A DNA stretch of 41,880 bases from Polymorphobacter sp. (GCF_025362435.1 NZ_JANYGL010000046.1:1-41880), one strand, 5' to 3'; shown: positions 23,648-33,604, counted from the stretch's first letter. A program made the numbers and translations. The notes: a model not told the origin generated them from the sequence alone.

Positions 23648-24655
23648 TCAGTCCGCGACGACCGTCTGCTCGATCGCCCCGAAGATCGAGTGGTGGCGCT
23701 CGTCGAGCATCTCGATCCGCACGACATTGCCCGGCCGGAGGAACGGCGTCATCGCCGCGCCGCCGGTGATCGTCTCGACGACGCGGACCTCGGCGATGCA
23801 GCTATAGCCGCGCCCGCCCGCCGCGACCGGGAGTCCCGGTCCGCCGTCGGTGCCGCGGTTGCTGACGGTGCCCGAGCCGATGATGCTCCCCGCGCCGATC
23901 GCCCGGGTCCTGGCGAGATGCGCGATCAGCGTGCCGAAGTCGAAGGTCATGTCCTCCCCCGCGTCGGCGCGCCCAAAGGCCTGCCCGTCGAGGTCGACCG
24001 TCAGGACGCCGTGGAGCTTGCCGTCGCGCCAGCGGTCGCCGAGCGCGCCGGGGGTGACGAAGACCGGCGACAGCGCGCTCGCCGGCTTCGACTGGACGAA
24101 GCCGAAGCCCTTGGCGAGCTCGGGGGCGATCAGGCCGCGGAGCGAGACGTCGTTGACCAGCCCGACGAGGCGGATCGCCGCGAGCGCCTCGTCGCGGCTC
24201 GCCCCGCGCGGCACGTCACCGGTGACGACGACGACCTCGGCCTCGAGATCGAGCCCCCAGGCATCGTCGGCGAAGGGAATCGGGTCGCGCGGCGCGATGA
24301 ACTGATCCGAACCGCCCTGGTACATCAAGGGATCGGTCCAGAAGGTCGCGGGCATCTCCGCCCCGCGCGCCTGCCGGACCAGCGCGACGTGGTTCACATA
24401 CGCCGAGCCGTCGGCCCATTGGTACGCCCGGGGCAGCGGAGCGGCGGCCTCGCGCTCGTGGAAGCGGCTGTGCGGGACGGCGTCGTGGGCAAGGCTTTCG
24501 GCGACCCCGCGCAGCACCGGCTCGGCATGGTGCCAGTCGTCAAGTGCCGACTGGAGCGTCGGCCACGCCGGCGGCGGCGCCGCGCACCAAGCGAGGTCGT
24601 CGGACACCACGACCAGCCGCCCGTCGCGGCCGTGCTTCAGCGAGGCAAGCTTCAT
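23648..24655 (-). CDS. fahA: fumarylacetoacetate hydrolase family protein (fumarylacetoacetase)
   Basis: A 335-residue FAH-fold hydrolase, the short bacterial type. It should split fumarylacetoacetate into fumarate and acetoacetate, the last step of tyrosine breakdown. Metal-binding residues are visible as E138 and E140 in LDLEAEVVV and D169 in LVNDVS; an [19 protein letters not shown] segment and [10 protein letters not shown] are typical of this group. It overlaps the hmgA stop by 4 bp, placing it last in the homogentisate operon. Its partner, maleylacetoacetate isomerase, is not in the window. Because the fold serves many acylpyruvases, the assignment rests on context as well as sequence. 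Confidence 0.9.
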   Translation of the reverse strand: MKLASLKHGRDGRLVVVSDDLAWCAAPPPAWPTLQSALDDWHHAEPVLRGVAESLAHDAVPHSRFHEREAAAPLPRAYQWADGSAYVNHVALVRQARGAEMPATFWTDPLMYQGGSDQFIAPRDPIPFADDAWGLDLEAEVVVVTGDVPRGASRDEALAAIRLVGLVNDVSLRGLIAPELAKGFGFVQSKPASALSPVFVTPGALGDRWRDGKLHGVLTVDLDGQAFGRADAGEDMTFDFGTLIAHLARTRAIGAGSIIGSGTVSNRGTDGGPGLPVAAGGRGYSCIAEVRVVETITGGAAMTPFLRPGNVVRIEMLDERHHSIFGAIEQTVVAD

Positions 24656-25920
24656 GGCAGTTTGGCCTTTGGAAAGCCGGCCCAGGCGGCGTCATAGTCG
24701 GGCTGGGCGCGGTCGAGGGCGAAGCGGGTCGGGCGGAATGGCCAGCAGCTTTCGACCATGAACGCCATCGTCGCGTCGAGCTTGCGCGGGGCGAGTTCGG
24801 CGGCGCTGGCGGCCTGCCACGTCGACAGGTCGGGGCCGTGGCCCGCCATGAGGTTGTGGAGCGACACCCCGCCCGGCGCGAAGCCCTCGGCCTTGGCGTC
24901 GTAGGCTCCCGTGATCAGCCCCATGCACTCGCTCATCACGTTGCGGTGGAACCACGGCGGGCGGAAGGTGTCCTCGGCGACGAGCCAGCGCGGCGGGAAC
25001 AGGACGAAGTCGGCGTTGGCGCGCCCGGGGACGCCCGACGGCGAGGTCAGGACGGTGTAGATCGACGGGTCGGGATGGTCGAAGCTGACGCTGCCTATCG
25101 TGTTGAAGCGGGCGAGGTCGTAGCGCCACGGCACGAGGTTGCCGTGCCACGCGACGACGTCGAGCGGGCTATGGTCGAGCTGCGTCGTCCACAGGCTGCC
25201 GAGCGACTTCTGGATCAGCTCGAACGGCTCGTCGCGGTCCTCGAACCATGCCTCGGGGGTCTCGAAGTCGCGCGGGTTGGCGAGGCCGTTCGCCCCGATC
25301 GGGCCGAGGTCGGGGAGGCGGAACAGGCTGCCGTGGTTCTCGGCGACATAGCCCTGCGCGGTGCCGTCGGGGAGGAGGGCGCGGAAGCGGACCCCGCGCG
25401 GGACGAGCGCGATCTCCCCCGGCGAAACGTCGATCCGGCCAAGCTCGGTCAGCAGCGTCAGCCGCCCGGCCTGGGGAATGAACAGCAGCTCGCCATCGGC
25501 ATCGACGAAGGCGCGGGCGTCCATGTCCTTCGCCGCGCGGTAGAGGTGGACGGCGACCCCCTCGAGGCTGGCGGGATCGCGATTGGCCATCATCGTCGTC
25601 ATCGAATCGATCAGGTCGACGGCGACGTCGGGCATCGCCAGCGGGTCCCAGCGCAGCCGGTTCGGGGCGAGCGGGTCGTCGACCGTGCCGGGGGCGAAGT
25701 CGGGCGCGCCGGTGTAGCGGACGAAGGGCAGGTGCGAGGCGCTCGGGCGCAGGCGGTAGAGCCACGACCGCCGGTTCTCATGCCGGGGCGCGGTGAAGGC
25801 GGTGCCGCTGAGCTGCTCGGCGTAGAGGCCGAAGGCGGGGCGCTGCGGCGAGTTGCGCCCGACGGGGAGCGCGCCGGGAACCGCCTCGGTGGCGAAGTGG
25901 TTGCCGAAGCCGGTCAGCAT
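24652..25920 (-). CDS. hmgA: homogentisate 1,2-dioxygenase
   Basis: A 422-residue iron dioxygenase opening the ring of homogentisate to maleylacetoacetate. The N-terminal [25 protein letters not shown] is the family signature, and the metal-site region [15 protein letters not shown]...[14 protein letters not shown] carries the His/Glu/His ligands. Length fits the bacterial enzymes (about 430). A GTG at 25923 directly before ATG 25920 could also be used; either start overlaps the stop of the TfoX-like gene. Its stop overlaps the fahA start (ATGA). The protein looks complete. Confidence 0.97.
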   Translation of the reverse strand: MLTGFGNHFATEAVPGALPVGRNSPQRPAFGLYAEQLSGTAFTAPRHENRRSWLYRLRPSASHLPFVRYTGAPDFAPGTVDDPLAPNRLRWDPLAMPDVAVDLIDSMTTMMANRDPASLEGVAVHLYRAAKDMDARAFVDADGELLFIPQAGRLTLLTELGRIDVSPGEIALVPRGVRFRALLPDGTAQGYVAENHGSLFRLPDLGPIGANGLANPRDFETPEAWFEDRDEPFELIQKSLGSLWTTQLDHSPLDVVAWHGNLVPWRYDLARFNTIGSVSFDHPDPSIYTVLTSPSGVPGRANADFVLFPPRWLVAEDTFRPPWFHRNVMSECMGLITGAYDAKAEGFAPGGVSLHNLMAGHGPDLSTWQAASAAELAPRKLDATMAFMVESCWPFRPTRFALDRAQPDYDAAWAGFPKAKLP

Positions 25921-26261
25921 CACGCCTTGCGCGCCTTCGGCTTGAGCCCCGCGACGCTGACCGAGATCCAGTCGTGGAGCGACGCCGCGTCATCGACCAC
26001 CAGCGCCGGCAGGACGACATACGACTTGCTCGGCGGCGCATCGGGTTCGTAGCGCAGCGGCACCGCGCCCGGCAGCGCCAGCGCCCGGTCGCGGTCGGCG
26101 GGGGTCAGCTTGAGCGCGAGGCCGACGTTCGACAGCGAGGCGAAGACCGTCTCCGAGGCATAGCCCATGATCCCGCCGAACATCTTGCGGAAGCTCAGCT
26201 CGATGTCGGGGGCGGCAGCGAGCATCTTCGCCTCGAGGTCGGCGGGGACGTGGTCGGTCAT
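25920..26261 (-). CDS. TfoX/Sxy N-terminal domain protein
   Basis: A 113-residue protein consisting only of a TfoX N-terminal-like domain ([21 protein letters not shown], then a C-terminal [14 protein letters not shown] helix). The domain is named after the competence regulator, but the stand-alone forms in non-competent bacteria have no established role. It lies between hppD and hmgA with a 4-bp overlap upstream and a 1-4-bp overlap downstream, so it must be translated with the tyrosine pathway enzymes. Whether it regulates or assists that pathway cannot be read from sequence. Confidence 0.85.
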   Translation of the reverse strand: MTDHVPADLEAKMLAAAPDIELSFRKMFGGIMGYASETVFASLSNVGLALKLTPADRDRALALPGAVPLRYEPDAPPSKSYVVLPALVVDDAASLHDWISVSVAGLKPKARKA

Positions 26262-27334
26262 GCCTCGACCTTGCCCGGGATGACCCCGCGGCGGACCTGG
26301 TCGAGCTCGAGGCTTTCGAACAGAGCCTTGAAGTTGCCCTCGCCGAAGCCGTCGTTACCCTTGCGCTGGATGATCTCGAAGAAGATCGGCCCGACCATGT
26401 TCTCGGTGAAGATCTGGAGGAGGAGGCCGCCGCCGGTCTCGGGCGCGCCGTCGATCAGGATGCTGCGCGACCGCATCTCCTCGACCGAATGGTTGTGCCC
26501 GGGGAGGCGCTTGTCGATCATGTCGAAATAGGTGTCGGGCGACTCCTGGAAGCGGATGCCGTTAGCGCGGAGCTTGTCGACCGTCGCGAAGATGTCGTCG
26601 GTGGCGAGCGCGAGGTGCTGGATGCCCTCGCCCTTGTAGGCGCGGAGGAACTCCTCGATCTGGCTGTGCTCGTCCTGGCTCTCGTTCAACGGGATGCGGA
26701 TCTTGTCGTCGGGGGCGGTCATCGCCTTGGAAAACAGCCCGGTCGACTGGCCCTCGATGTCGAAATAGCGGATCTGGCGGAAGCCGAAGATGCGTTCGTA
26801 GAACTCGGCCCAGTGCGCCATCCGCCCGCGGTTGACGTTGTGGGTGAGGTGGTCGAGCGTGTGCAGCCCGACCGAGCGGTCGTCGACCCCGGCACCGGGG
26901 ACCGGCTTGAAGTCGACGTCGTAGATCTCGTGCTCGCCGGTGTGGTCGACGAGATAGAGGTTCGACCCGCCGATGCCCTCGATCGCCGGGATGTTGAGCT
27001 CCATCGGCCCGACCGGCCCGGTGACCGGCGTCGCGCCGCGCGCCACCGCCTCCTTGAGAGCATACGCAGCATCGCCGACCCTGAACGCCATCGCATTCGC
27101 CGACGGTCCATGGGCATTGCGGAACTCGGCCGCCTGCCCGGCGGTGTCCATGTTGAGCAGGAAGTTGATCGACCCCTGCGCATAGCGGCGGACGTCCTTC
27201 GACCGGTGCGTGGCGACATGGGTGAAGCCCATCGCCTCGAACAGGGAAGCGAGCGCCTGCGGGTCGGGGCCGGTAAATTCGACGAATTCGAAGCCGTCGA
27301 GGCCCATGAAATTCTCGGTCGTGGTCGTTGCCAT
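26258..27334 (-). CDS. hppD: 4-hydroxyphenylpyruvate dioxygenase
   Basis: A 358-residue Fe(II) enzyme of the vicinal-oxygen-chelate fold that converts 4-hydroxyphenylpyruvate to homogentisate. Two VOC repeats are visible, and the iron ligands sit in the usual places: His in HTLDHLTHNV, His in IQHLALATDDI and Glu in GPIFFEIIQRKG near the C-terminus. ATG 27334 follows GGGAGAGAC, a good Shine-Dalgarno. It is the first gene of the operon hppD - TfoX-like - hmgA - fahA and is divergent from a TonB receptor gene. It looks complete and of normal length. Confidence 0.97.
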   Translation of the reverse strand: MATTTTENFMGLDGFEFVEFTGPDPQALASLFEAMGFTHVATHRSKDVRRYAQGSINFLLNMDTAGQAAEFRNAHGPSANAMAFRVGDAAYALKEAVARGATPVTGPVGPMELNIPAIEGIGGSNLYLVDHTGEHEIYDVDFKPVPGAGVDDRSVGLHTLDHLTHNVNRGRMAHWAEFYERIFGFRQIRYFDIEGQSTGLFSKAMTAPDDKIRIPLNESQDEHSQIEEFLRAYKGEGIQHLALATDDIFATVDKLRANGIRFQESPDTYFDMIDKRLPGHNHSVEEMRSRSILIDGAPETGGGLLLQIFTENMVGPIFFEIIQRKGNDGFGEGNFKALFESLELDQVRRGVIPGKVEA

Positions 27335-27389
27335 CGAAGTCTCTCCCGGCCGGATGCCGACGCTTCAGCGCCCGTTCACTGTTGCTGCG

Positions 27390-27418
27390 GACATAGGCGC
27401 ACGCGGCGGAGCGGGCAA
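27390..27418 (-). promoter_or_regulatory. candidate promoter of the tyrosine-catabolic operon
   Basis: On the minus strand TTGCCC (27413-27418) and TATGTC (27390-27395) are separated by 17 bp, and the expected start point is about 50 bp before the hppD ATG. The form fits the TTGNCN...TAKNNT pattern seen before several other genes here. I found no clear operator in the rest of the 195-bp divergent gap, apart from TAACGTTA at about 27509, nearer the receptor gene. Confidence 0.5.
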
Positions 27419-27529
27419 CGGCAAGGGTTCGAATGAGCAATGGCGATAGCCTTGATGATCGATAAATGGTCTAGGCAGCGGTCGCTCGCTTGAGTAGATG
27501 TGATATTATAACGTTACGCGGAGTTGCTC

Positions 27530-29653
27530 GTGCGCATTGCCTTTGGTTCGACCGCGTCGCTGCTCGCGGCAACCTGTCTTTTTCCGACCGCCGCCGCGGC
27601 CGCAGACCAGCCGCCTGCCTCGTCCGACGAGATCGTCGTCACTGCGCGCAAGCTCGACGCAGCGCGCGACGCGATCCTGCCCAGCCTCGGCGCGAGCGAC
27701 TATAGCTTCGACCGCGCGACGATCGACGCGCAGCCCGGCGGGCAGGATCGGGGCATATCGCAGCTGCTTCAGCAGGCGCCCGGCGTCAGCCAGGACAGCG
27801 ACGACGAAATCCACGTCCGCAACGAGCACGGCAACGTCCAGTACCGGCTCAACGGCGTCATCATCCCCGAAAGCATCGCCGGCTTCGGCCAGACGATCGA
27901 CACGCGGATCGCGCAATCGGTCAACCTGCTGACCGGGACCCTGCCCGCGCAATACGGCTACCGCACCGCCGGGGTGGTCAACATCGCAACGCAGTCGGGG
28001 ACATTCGACCTCGACGGCGACGTCGACCTTTACGGCGGCTCGAACGGCCGCATCGAGCCAAGCTTCACGCTCAAGGATGCGACCGGCGGGCTCAACTACT
28101 TCGTCTCGGCGAGCTATCTTCGCGACGACCTCGGCATCGAGAACCCGACGCGGTCGCGGAGCGCGATCCACGACCGGACCGAGCAGTATCGCGGCTTCGT
28201 CTATCTGTCGCAGATCCTGTCCGACACCAGCCGGATCAGCGCGTTCGGCGGGACGGCGATCGGCAAGTTCCAGATTCCGAACAACCCGGGGCAGGTCGGT
28301 GCCTTCCAGCTCAACCGGCAGACGACCTTCGACTCGTCGAAGCTCGACCAGAACCAGCGCGAGGTTACCCATTACGGCGTCGTCTCGTATCAATATTCGG
28401 CCGATGCCCTCAACGTCCTCGTCGCGCCATTCGTCCGCTATTCGCGGACCAGCTTCCTGCCCGATCCCGCAGGCGGCGACATCATCTTCAACGGCTTCTC
28501 CGACCAGTCGCGGCTGTCGAGCCTCGTCTACGGCGTCCAGGCCGACGCCAGCTACAAGCTGTCCGAGGCGCATACGATCCGCGGCGGGCTGTTCTTCCAG
28601 AACGAGCGGACGCGGTCGAATGTCACCTCGCGCGTCCTGCCGACCGACAGCGAGGGCAACCAGACCAGCGACACCGCTTTCCCGATCACCGTTGCGGGCG
28701 GCAAGACCGGCCAGCTGTACGGCGTCTATCTCCAGGACGAATGGAGCCTGACGCCCGAGCTGACGCTCAATGCCGGGGCGCGCTTCGACGCGGTCGATGC
28801 CTATACCAGCGAGACCCAGCTCAGCCCGCGTATCAACCTCGTCTACGCCCCGTCGAAGGCGACCACCTTCCACCTTGGCTATGCCCGCAACTTCACCCCG
28901 CCGCCGCAGGAGCTGATCGGGATGACGACGGTCGCGCAGTTCAACGGCACAACCAAGCAGCCCGAGACCGCCGTCTCGTCGCAGGTCAAGGCCGAGCGCG
29001 AACACTATTTTGACGCCGGGGTTCTCCAGACCGTCCTCCCCGGGCTGACGCTCGGCCTCGACGGCTATTACAAGATCAAGAAGAACCTGCTCGACGAGGG
29101 CCAGTTCGGCGAATCGCTCGTGCTGTCGCCGTTCAACTACGCGCAGGGTTATGCCTGGGGCATCGAGGTGACGGCGACGTACCGGCGCGGCGCACTGTCG
29201 CTGTACGGCAATGCGACGCGCGGCCAGGAGAAAGGCAAGAACATCGTATCGAGCCAGTTCTTCTTCGCCCCCGCCGAGCTGGCGTACATCCAGAACCACT
29301 ATATCTACACCGACCATTCGCAGAACTGGAGCGCATCGGGTGGTGGCTCCTATTCCTTCGGCGACGGCATCGGCAAGCTGACGCCATCGGCCGATTTCGT
29401 TTACGGCAACGGCCTGCGGGCAGGCGACCCGGCGGGGATCGTCCCCAATGGCGGCAAGCTGCCGGCCTACGTTCAGGTCAACTTCGGTGTCAGCCAGTCG
29501 ATCGACGCGCTCAAGGGCCTGTCGATCCGCTTCGACGTCACCAATGCCTTCGACCGCAGCTATGCGATCCGCGACGGATCGGGGGTCGGGGTCGGAGCAC
29601 CACAGTACGGGGCAAGGCGCGCATTCTTCGGCGGCGTGCGCGCGGCTTTCTAG
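27530..29653 (+). CDS. TonB-dependent receptor
   Basis: A 707-residue outer-membrane receptor. GTG 27530 is chosen over TTG 27524 because GGAG (27520-27523) is 6 bases before it. The signal peptide runs to about residue 24 (ACLFPTAAAAADQP-like end), followed by the TonB-box region DEIVVTARKLDAARDAILPSLGAS. The plug contains ISQLLQQAPGVSQDSDDEIHVRNEHG and QYRLNGVIIPES; the barrel ends in ...RRAFFGGVRAAF with terminal Phe. The plug resembles receptors with an ILPSLG/HVRG-type start that I associate with sphingomonads and xanthomonads; the substrate is unknown. It is divergent from hppD and followed by a secreted prolyl oligopeptidase, which could point to peptide or aromatic-compound uptake. 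Confidence 0.94.
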   Translation: MRIAFGSTASLLAATCLFPTAAAAADQPPASSDEIVVTARKLDAARDAILPSLGASDYSFDRATIDAQPGGQDRGISQLLQQAPGVSQDSDDEIHVRNEHGNVQYRLNGVIIPESIAGFGQTIDTRIAQSVNLLTGTLPAQYGYRTAGVVNIATQSGTFDLDGDVDLYGGSNGRIEPSFTLKDATGGLNYFVSASYLRDDLGIENPTRSRSAIHDRTEQYRGFVYLSQILSDTSRISAFGGTAIGKFQIPNNPGQVGAFQLNRQTTFDSSKLDQNQREVTHYGVVSYQYSADALNVLVAPFVRYSRTSFLPDPAGGDIIFNGFSDQSRLSSLVYGVQADASYKLSEAHTIRGGLFFQNERTRSNVTSRVLPTDSEGNQTSDTAFPITVAGGKTGQLYGVYLQDEWSLTPELTLNAGARFDAVDAYTSETQLSPRINLVYAPSKATTFHLGYARNFTPPPQELIGMTTVAQFNGTTKQPETAVSSQVKAEREHYFDAGVLQTVLPGLTLGLDGYYKIKKNLLDEGQFGESLVLSPFNYAQGYAWGIEVTATYRRGALSLYGNATRGQEKGKNIVSSQFFFAPAELAYIQNHYIYTDHSQNWSASGGGSYSFGDGIGKLTPSADFVYGNGLRAGDPAGIVPNGGKLPAYVQVNFGVSQSIDALKGLSIRFDVTNAFDRSYAIRDGSGVGVGAPQYGARRAFFGGVRAAF

Positions 29654-29694
29654 CCGGCGGACGGCGGCGGTGGAGCGGCGACATACCGCAGGGA

Positions 29695-29724
29695 TTGTCG
29701 ATCGCCTGCACCGTCGCCTAGGTT
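29695..29724 (+). promoter_or_regulatory. candidate promoter of the prolyl oligopeptidase gene
   Basis: TTGTCG (29695-29700) and TAGGTT (29719-29724) are 18 bp apart. Transcription would begin near 29731, just upstream of GTG 29734 and 21 bp before GTG 29752, which has AGGA 5 bases upstream. This favours a short-leader mRNA using 29752. Confidence 0.4.
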
Positions 29725-29751
29725 GGTCGTCCCGTGACCGATAGGAACGCC

Positions 29752-31869
29752 GTGATCCGAACCCTGCTCGCCGCCTCGACGATCGCTGCCCTCGGCGTGC
29801 CCGCCGCGCGAGCTGCTCCGGCTCCCACAGCCACCGCCGCCGCCGACCCTTATTTGTGGCTCGAAAGCGTCGACTCGCCGCGGGCGATGGCGTGGGTCAA
29901 CGCGCGCAACGCCTACAGCACCGGGGTGCTGGAAGCCGACCCGCGTTACAAGACACTCTACGCTGAGGCGCTGGAAATCGCCGGGGCCAAGGACCGCATT
30001 CCGCTGCCGACCTTCACCCACGGCGCGATCTATAATTTCTGGCAGGACCCCGACCATCTCCGCGGCATCTGGCGGACGACGAGCCTAGCCAGCTACCGCG
30101 GCGACACGCCCGACTGGAAGACCGTCCTCGACATCGACGCGCTCGGCAAGGCCGAGGGCAAGAGCTGGGTGTGGCACGGCGCGCATTGCCTTGAGCCCGA
30201 CGAGCGGCGGTGCCTGATCTCGCTGTCTGACGGCGGTGAGGACGCGGTCGTCGTCCGCGAGTTCGATCTCGACACCGGCAAGTTCGTCGCCGGCGGCTTC
30301 GACCTGCCGCGCGCCAAACACGCCGTCGCGTGGGAGGATGCCGACCACCTGCTCGTTGCCAGCGAGTGGACCCCGGGCGACTTGACCAGTTCGGGCTACC
30401 CATACATCGTCAAGCGGCTGACGCGCGGCCAGCCGCTGTCGGCTGCAGTCGAGGTCTATCGCGCGACAAAGGCCGATGTCGAGGTCAATCCGGTCGTCCT
30501 GCACGACGGGCAGGGCCGTCAGCTGACGATCATCCAGCGCGCGATCGACTTCTTCCACTACGAGACCTTCGTCGTCACGCCGAAGGGAACCAAGCGCCTC
30601 GCGATCCCGGCGAAGGCGAGCGTCGCCGACCTCGTCGCCGGGCGCGTCGTCGTCAAGCTCGACGAGGCGTGGACCGCAGGCGGCACGACAATACCGTCGG
30701 GATCGCTCGCGCAGCTCGACCTCGCCGCGGTCGAAGCCGCTCCCGATGTGCTCAAGCCGAGCCTGATCTGGGCACCGGGACCGCGTGATGCGCTGGGCGA
30801 CGTCGCCGCGACGCGCGAAACGCTCGTCGTCACCACGCTCGACAACGTCCGCGGGCGCGCATGGGTGTTCACCCCCGCGGCGGCCGGGCGCTGGACCCGG
30901 GCGAAGCTCGATGTCCCCGACAATCTCGCGGTCGACCTCGGCGACGCCGACCGCCGCTCGAACCGCGCGTTCGTCCGGATGAGCGGGTTCCTGACGCCGT
31001 CGTCGCTCGCTCTCGCCGACACGACGACACGCGCTCTGGCGACGGTCAAGACGCTCCCGGCCAAGTTCGATGCGTCGCGCGACGTCGTCGAGCAGTTCGA
31101 GGCAACTTCGACCGACGGGACGAAAATCCCCTACTTCGTCGTTCACCGGAAGGACCTGAAGTACGACGGTTCGACCCCGACCCTGCTCTATGCGTACGGC
31201 GGCTTCCAGGTCAGCGAGACTCCCGACTACAACGGCGCGATGGGCAAGCTGTGGCTCGAGCGCGGCGGCGCGTACGTCCTCGCCAACATCCGCGGCGGCG
31301 GCGAGTTCGGCCCGGCGTGGCACGAGGCGGGGCTCGGGGTGAAGCGGCAGATCGTCTACGACGACTTCGCCAGCGTCGCCCGCGACCTGATCGCGAAGAA
31401 GATCACCAGTTCGCGCCGTCTCGGCATCGAGGGCGGGTCGAACGGCGGGCTGCTGATGGGGGTCCAGTTCACCCAGCACCCTGAACTTTGGAACGCGGTC
31501 GTCATCCAGGTGCCGCTGCTCGACATGATCCGCATCGGCCAGATCGCTGCCGGAGCGTCGTGGCAGGGCGAATACGGCAACGTCGACACCGACCCGGCGG
31601 TGATGGCGTTCTGGCAGAAGACTTCGCCGTACGCGAACCTGCGCGCCGGGGTGAAGTACCCCGAGCCGTTCATCTTCACCACGACCAAGGACGACCGCGT
31701 CGGCCCGCAGCATGCCCGCAAGTTCGCTGCGCGGATGGAGGAGCTCGGCTACCACTTCTATTATTACGAGAACACCGAGGGCGGCCACGGGGCGGGGGCC
31801 GACCTCAAGCAGGCGGCGCATACGACCGCGCTGACGATGACGTACCTGCAGAAAAAGCTGATGGATTAG
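29752..31869 (+). CDS. prolyl oligopeptidase family serine peptidase (S9A), secreted
   Basis: A 705-residue peptidase that cleaves after proline in short peptides. Residues 1-22 form a signal peptide. Next come a DPYLWLESVDSPRAMAWVNARN segment typical of the family N-terminus and a beta-propeller (about 70-420). The C-terminal alpha/beta-hydrolase domain carries Ser563 in GGSNGG, Asp about 647/648 in TKDDRVGP and His679 in GGHGAG. GTG 29752 is preferred because AGGA is 5 bases upstream; GTG 29734 adds six residues without a ribosome site. It may act with the neighbouring TonB receptor on proline-containing peptides, in parallel to the M24 and M28 peptidases near the left end. Confidence 0.94.
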   Translation: MIRTLLAASTIAALGVPAARAAPAPTATAAADPYLWLESVDSPRAMAWVNARNAYSTGVLEADPRYKTLYAEALEIAGAKDRIPLPTFTHGAIYNFWQDPDHLRGIWRTTSLASYRGDTPDWKTVLDIDALGKAEGKSWVWHGAHCLEPDERRCLISLSDGGEDAVVVREFDLDTGKFVAGGFDLPRAKHAVAWEDADHLLVASEWTPGDLTSSGYPYIVKRLTRGQPLSAAVEVYRATKADVEVNPVVLHDGQGRQLTIIQRAIDFFHYETFVVTPKGTKRLAIPAKASVADLVAGRVVVKLDEAWTAGGTTIPSGSLAQLDLAAVEAAPDVLKPSLIWAPGPRDALGDVAATRETLVVTTLDNVRGRAWVFTPAAAGRWTRAKLDVPDNLAVDLGDADRRSNRAFVRMSGFLTPSSLALADTTTRALATVKTLPAKFDASRDVVEQFEATSTDGTKIPYFVVHRKDLKYDGSTPTLLYAYGGFQVSETPDYNGAMGKLWLERGGAYVLANIRGGGEFGPAWHEAGLGVKRQIVYDDFASVARDLIAKKITSSRRLGIEGGSNGGLLMGVQFTQHPELWNAVVIQVPLLDMIRIGQIAAGASWQGEYGNVDTDPAVMAFWQKTSPYANLRAGVKYPEPFIFTTTKDDRVGPQHARKFAARMEELGYHFYYYENTEGGHGAGADLKQAAHTTALTMTYLQKKLMD

Positions 31870-31896
31870 GGGCGCGGAAGTTCGGCCGACGCGGGC

Positions 31897-31924
31897 TTGT
31901 CCAGGTGCGGCAAGCGCCTAGACT
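31897..31924 (+). promoter_or_regulatory. candidate promoter of the universal stress protein gene
   Basis: TTGTCC (31897-31902), 16-bp spacer, TAGACT (31919-31924). The expected start of transcription is about 31931, which is the first base of the GTG start codon; no Shine-Dalgarno precedes that codon. A leaderless mRNA is therefore likely if this promoter is used. Confidence 0.45.
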
Positions 31925-31930
31925 GGCCCC

Positions 31931-32395
31931 GTGGATACCGTCCGGACATTTCTCGTCGTCGTCGACGATACGCCTGAAAGCCGGGTGGCGATGCGCTTCG
32001 CCGCACTGCGCGCGGCGCACGTCAATGCTCGCGTCACCCTGCTCCACACGATGCCGGTCACCGAGTTCATGCAGTGGGGCGGGGTTCAGGAGCTGATCGA
32101 GGCGGAGGCCAAGGCGAATGCCGAGGCGCTGCTTGCCGGCGTCGCCGACGAGCTGTTCGCGCTGTCGGGGCAACGGCCGGGAATGATCGTCCGCCAGGGC
32201 GAGCCAACCGCGGCGGTGCTCGAGACCGTCGCCGCCGACCCGTCGATCCGTGCGCTCGTTCTCGGCGCGGCGTCGAAAGGGGCACCAGGACCGCTCGTTG
32301 CCTTCTTCTCGGGCGAACGCGCGGGGACGTTGCCGTGTCTCGTCATGATCGTCCCGGGCAGCCTCGATGACGCCCGCCTCGCCGAACTGGCGTAA
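31931..32395 (+). CDS. universal stress protein (UspA family)
   Basis: A 154-residue single USP domain. It begins RTFLVVVDDTPESRVAMRFAALRA, the typical first strand, loop and helix, and ends with VLGAASKGAPGPLVAFFSG...LPCLVMIVPG, where the phosphate-binding loop of ATP-binding USPs lies. The GX2GX9G(S/T) motif is only partly recognisable, so ATP binding is uncertain. The family responds to starvation and stress by poorly defined means. The GTG start fits the promoter directly upstream. It stands alone between the peptidase and nfuA genes. Confidence 0.88.
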   Translation: MDTVRTFLVVVDDTPESRVAMRFAALRAAHVNARVTLLHTMPVTEFMQWGGVQELIEAEAKANAEALLAGVADELFALSGQRPGMIVRQGEPTAAVLETVAADPSIRALVLGAASKGAPGPLVAFFSGERAGTLPCLVMIVPGSLDDARLAELA

Positions 32396-32465
32396 CTGCG
32401 CGCCTGCTTGACTTGATCTCACGGGCGTGGCGCGCCACATGCGGCACATCCCCGGAGAACTCCCC

Positions 32466-33023
32466 ATGTACATCGAGACCGAGCGCACACCCAACCCGCA
32501 GACGCTCAAGTTCCTGCCAGGACGGACCGTCATGCCATCGGGGACGGTCGGCTTCACCACGCCCGAGGACGCCGCCGCGTCGCCGCTCGCCGCTGCGCTG
32601 TTCAGCCTCGGCGACGTCGATGGCGTGTTCTTCGGGTCGGACTTCGTCTCGGTCAACAAGGCCGAGGGGTCGGCCGACTGGTCGTCGCTCAAGACGCAGG
32701 TGCTCGGCGTCCTCGTCGACCATTTCAGCAGCGGCGCACCGATCATGGCGGGCGAAGCGACCGCCGCCGCGGCGATCGACGACGATCCCGAGGACGCCGA
32801 CATCGTCGCGCAGATCATCGACCTGCTCGACACGCGCATCCGCCCGCAGGTCGCGAACGATGGCGGCGACATCATCTACCGCGGCTTCAACCGCGGCATC
32901 GTCTCGCTGCAGATGCAGGGGGCGTGCTCGGGGTGCCCGTCGTCGACCGCGACGCTCAAGGGCGGAATCGAATCGCTGCTCAAATATTACGTCCCCGAAG
33001 TCGTCGAAGTCCGCGCGGTATGA
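32466..33023 (+). CDS. nfuA: NifU family Fe-S cluster carrier (NfuA-like)
   Basis: A 185-residue protein with the Nfu N-terminal scaffold domain ([18 protein letters not shown]) and a C-terminal NifU domain carrying the cluster-binding C154-x-x-C157 in GACSGCPSS. It holds or transfers [4Fe-4S] clusters to target enzymes. ATG 32466 is preceded by GGAG at 8 bases; an earlier GTG frame (32427) lacks support. The stop overlaps the start of the nitroreductase gene (ATGA), coupling the two. The next genes are tsaB, rimI, mucR, fur and plsC, an arrangement I remember from sphingomonads. Confidence 0.95.
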   Translation: MYIETERTPNPQTLKFLPGRTVMPSGTVGFTTPEDAAASPLAAALFSLGDVDGVFFGSDFVSVNKAEGSADWSSLKTQVLGVLVDHFSSGAPIMAGEATAAAAIDDDPEDADIVAQIIDLLDTRIRPQVANDGGDIIYRGFNRGIVSLQMQGACSGCPSSTATLKGGIESLLKYYVPEVVEVRAV

Positions 33024-33604
33024 TGCTCGACGACGCCGCGCTCGACACGCTGTTTCGGTCTGCCCGGACATATTATAGCTGGGCCGACAGGCCGGTTTCC
33101 GACGAAACGCTCCATACGCTGTATGAGCTGGCGAAGCTCGGGCCGACGGCGGCGAATTCGTCGCCCGCACGCTTCGTCTTCTGCCGCTCGATCGAGGCGC
33201 GCGAGAAGCTGGCAAAGTGTGTCAGCGCGGCCAACGCCGACAAGGTCCGCACCGCGCCGGTGACGGCGATCGTCGGCATGGACATGGAATTCTACGAGAA
33301 GCTGCCACAGCTGTTTCCCCATGCCGACGCAAGGTCGTGGTTCGCCGGTAAGCCCGACGCGATCCACGAGACCGCCTTCCGCAATTCGAGCCTGCAGGGC
33401 GCGTATCTACTCCTCGCCGCACGGTCGCTCGGGCTCGACTGCGGGCCGATGTCGGGGTTCGACAAGGCGGCAGTCGACGCGACGTTCTTCGCCGGAACCA
33501 GCGTCGAGGCGAACTTCATCTGCTCGATCGGTCACGGCACGACCGACAAGCTGTTCCCGCGCTCGCCGCGGCTGAGCTTCGACGAGGCGGCACAAATTCG
33601 CTGA
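33020..33604 (+). CDS. nitroreductase family protein, RutE-like (malonic semialdehyde reductase)
   Basis: A 194-residue FMN-dependent nitroreductase-fold protein. The segments [71 protein letters not shown] and NFICSIGHG match, from memory, the RutE/YdfN group that reduces malonic semialdehyde to 3-hydroxypropionate. No other rut (pyrimidine-degradation) gene is nearby, so the in vivo substrate is open. ATGATG at 33020 offers two adjacent starts; the first overlaps the nfuA stop. The stop touches the tsaB start. Confidence 0.87.
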   Translation: MMLDDAALDTLFRSARTYYSWADRPVSDETLHTLYELAKLGPTAANSSPARFVFCRSIEAREKLAKCVSAANADKVRTAPVTAIVGMDMEFYEKLPQLFPHADARSWFAGKPDAIHETAFRNSSLQGAYLLLAARSLGLDCGPMSGFDKAAVDATFFAGTSVEANFICSIGHGTTDKLFPRSPRLSFDEAAQIR

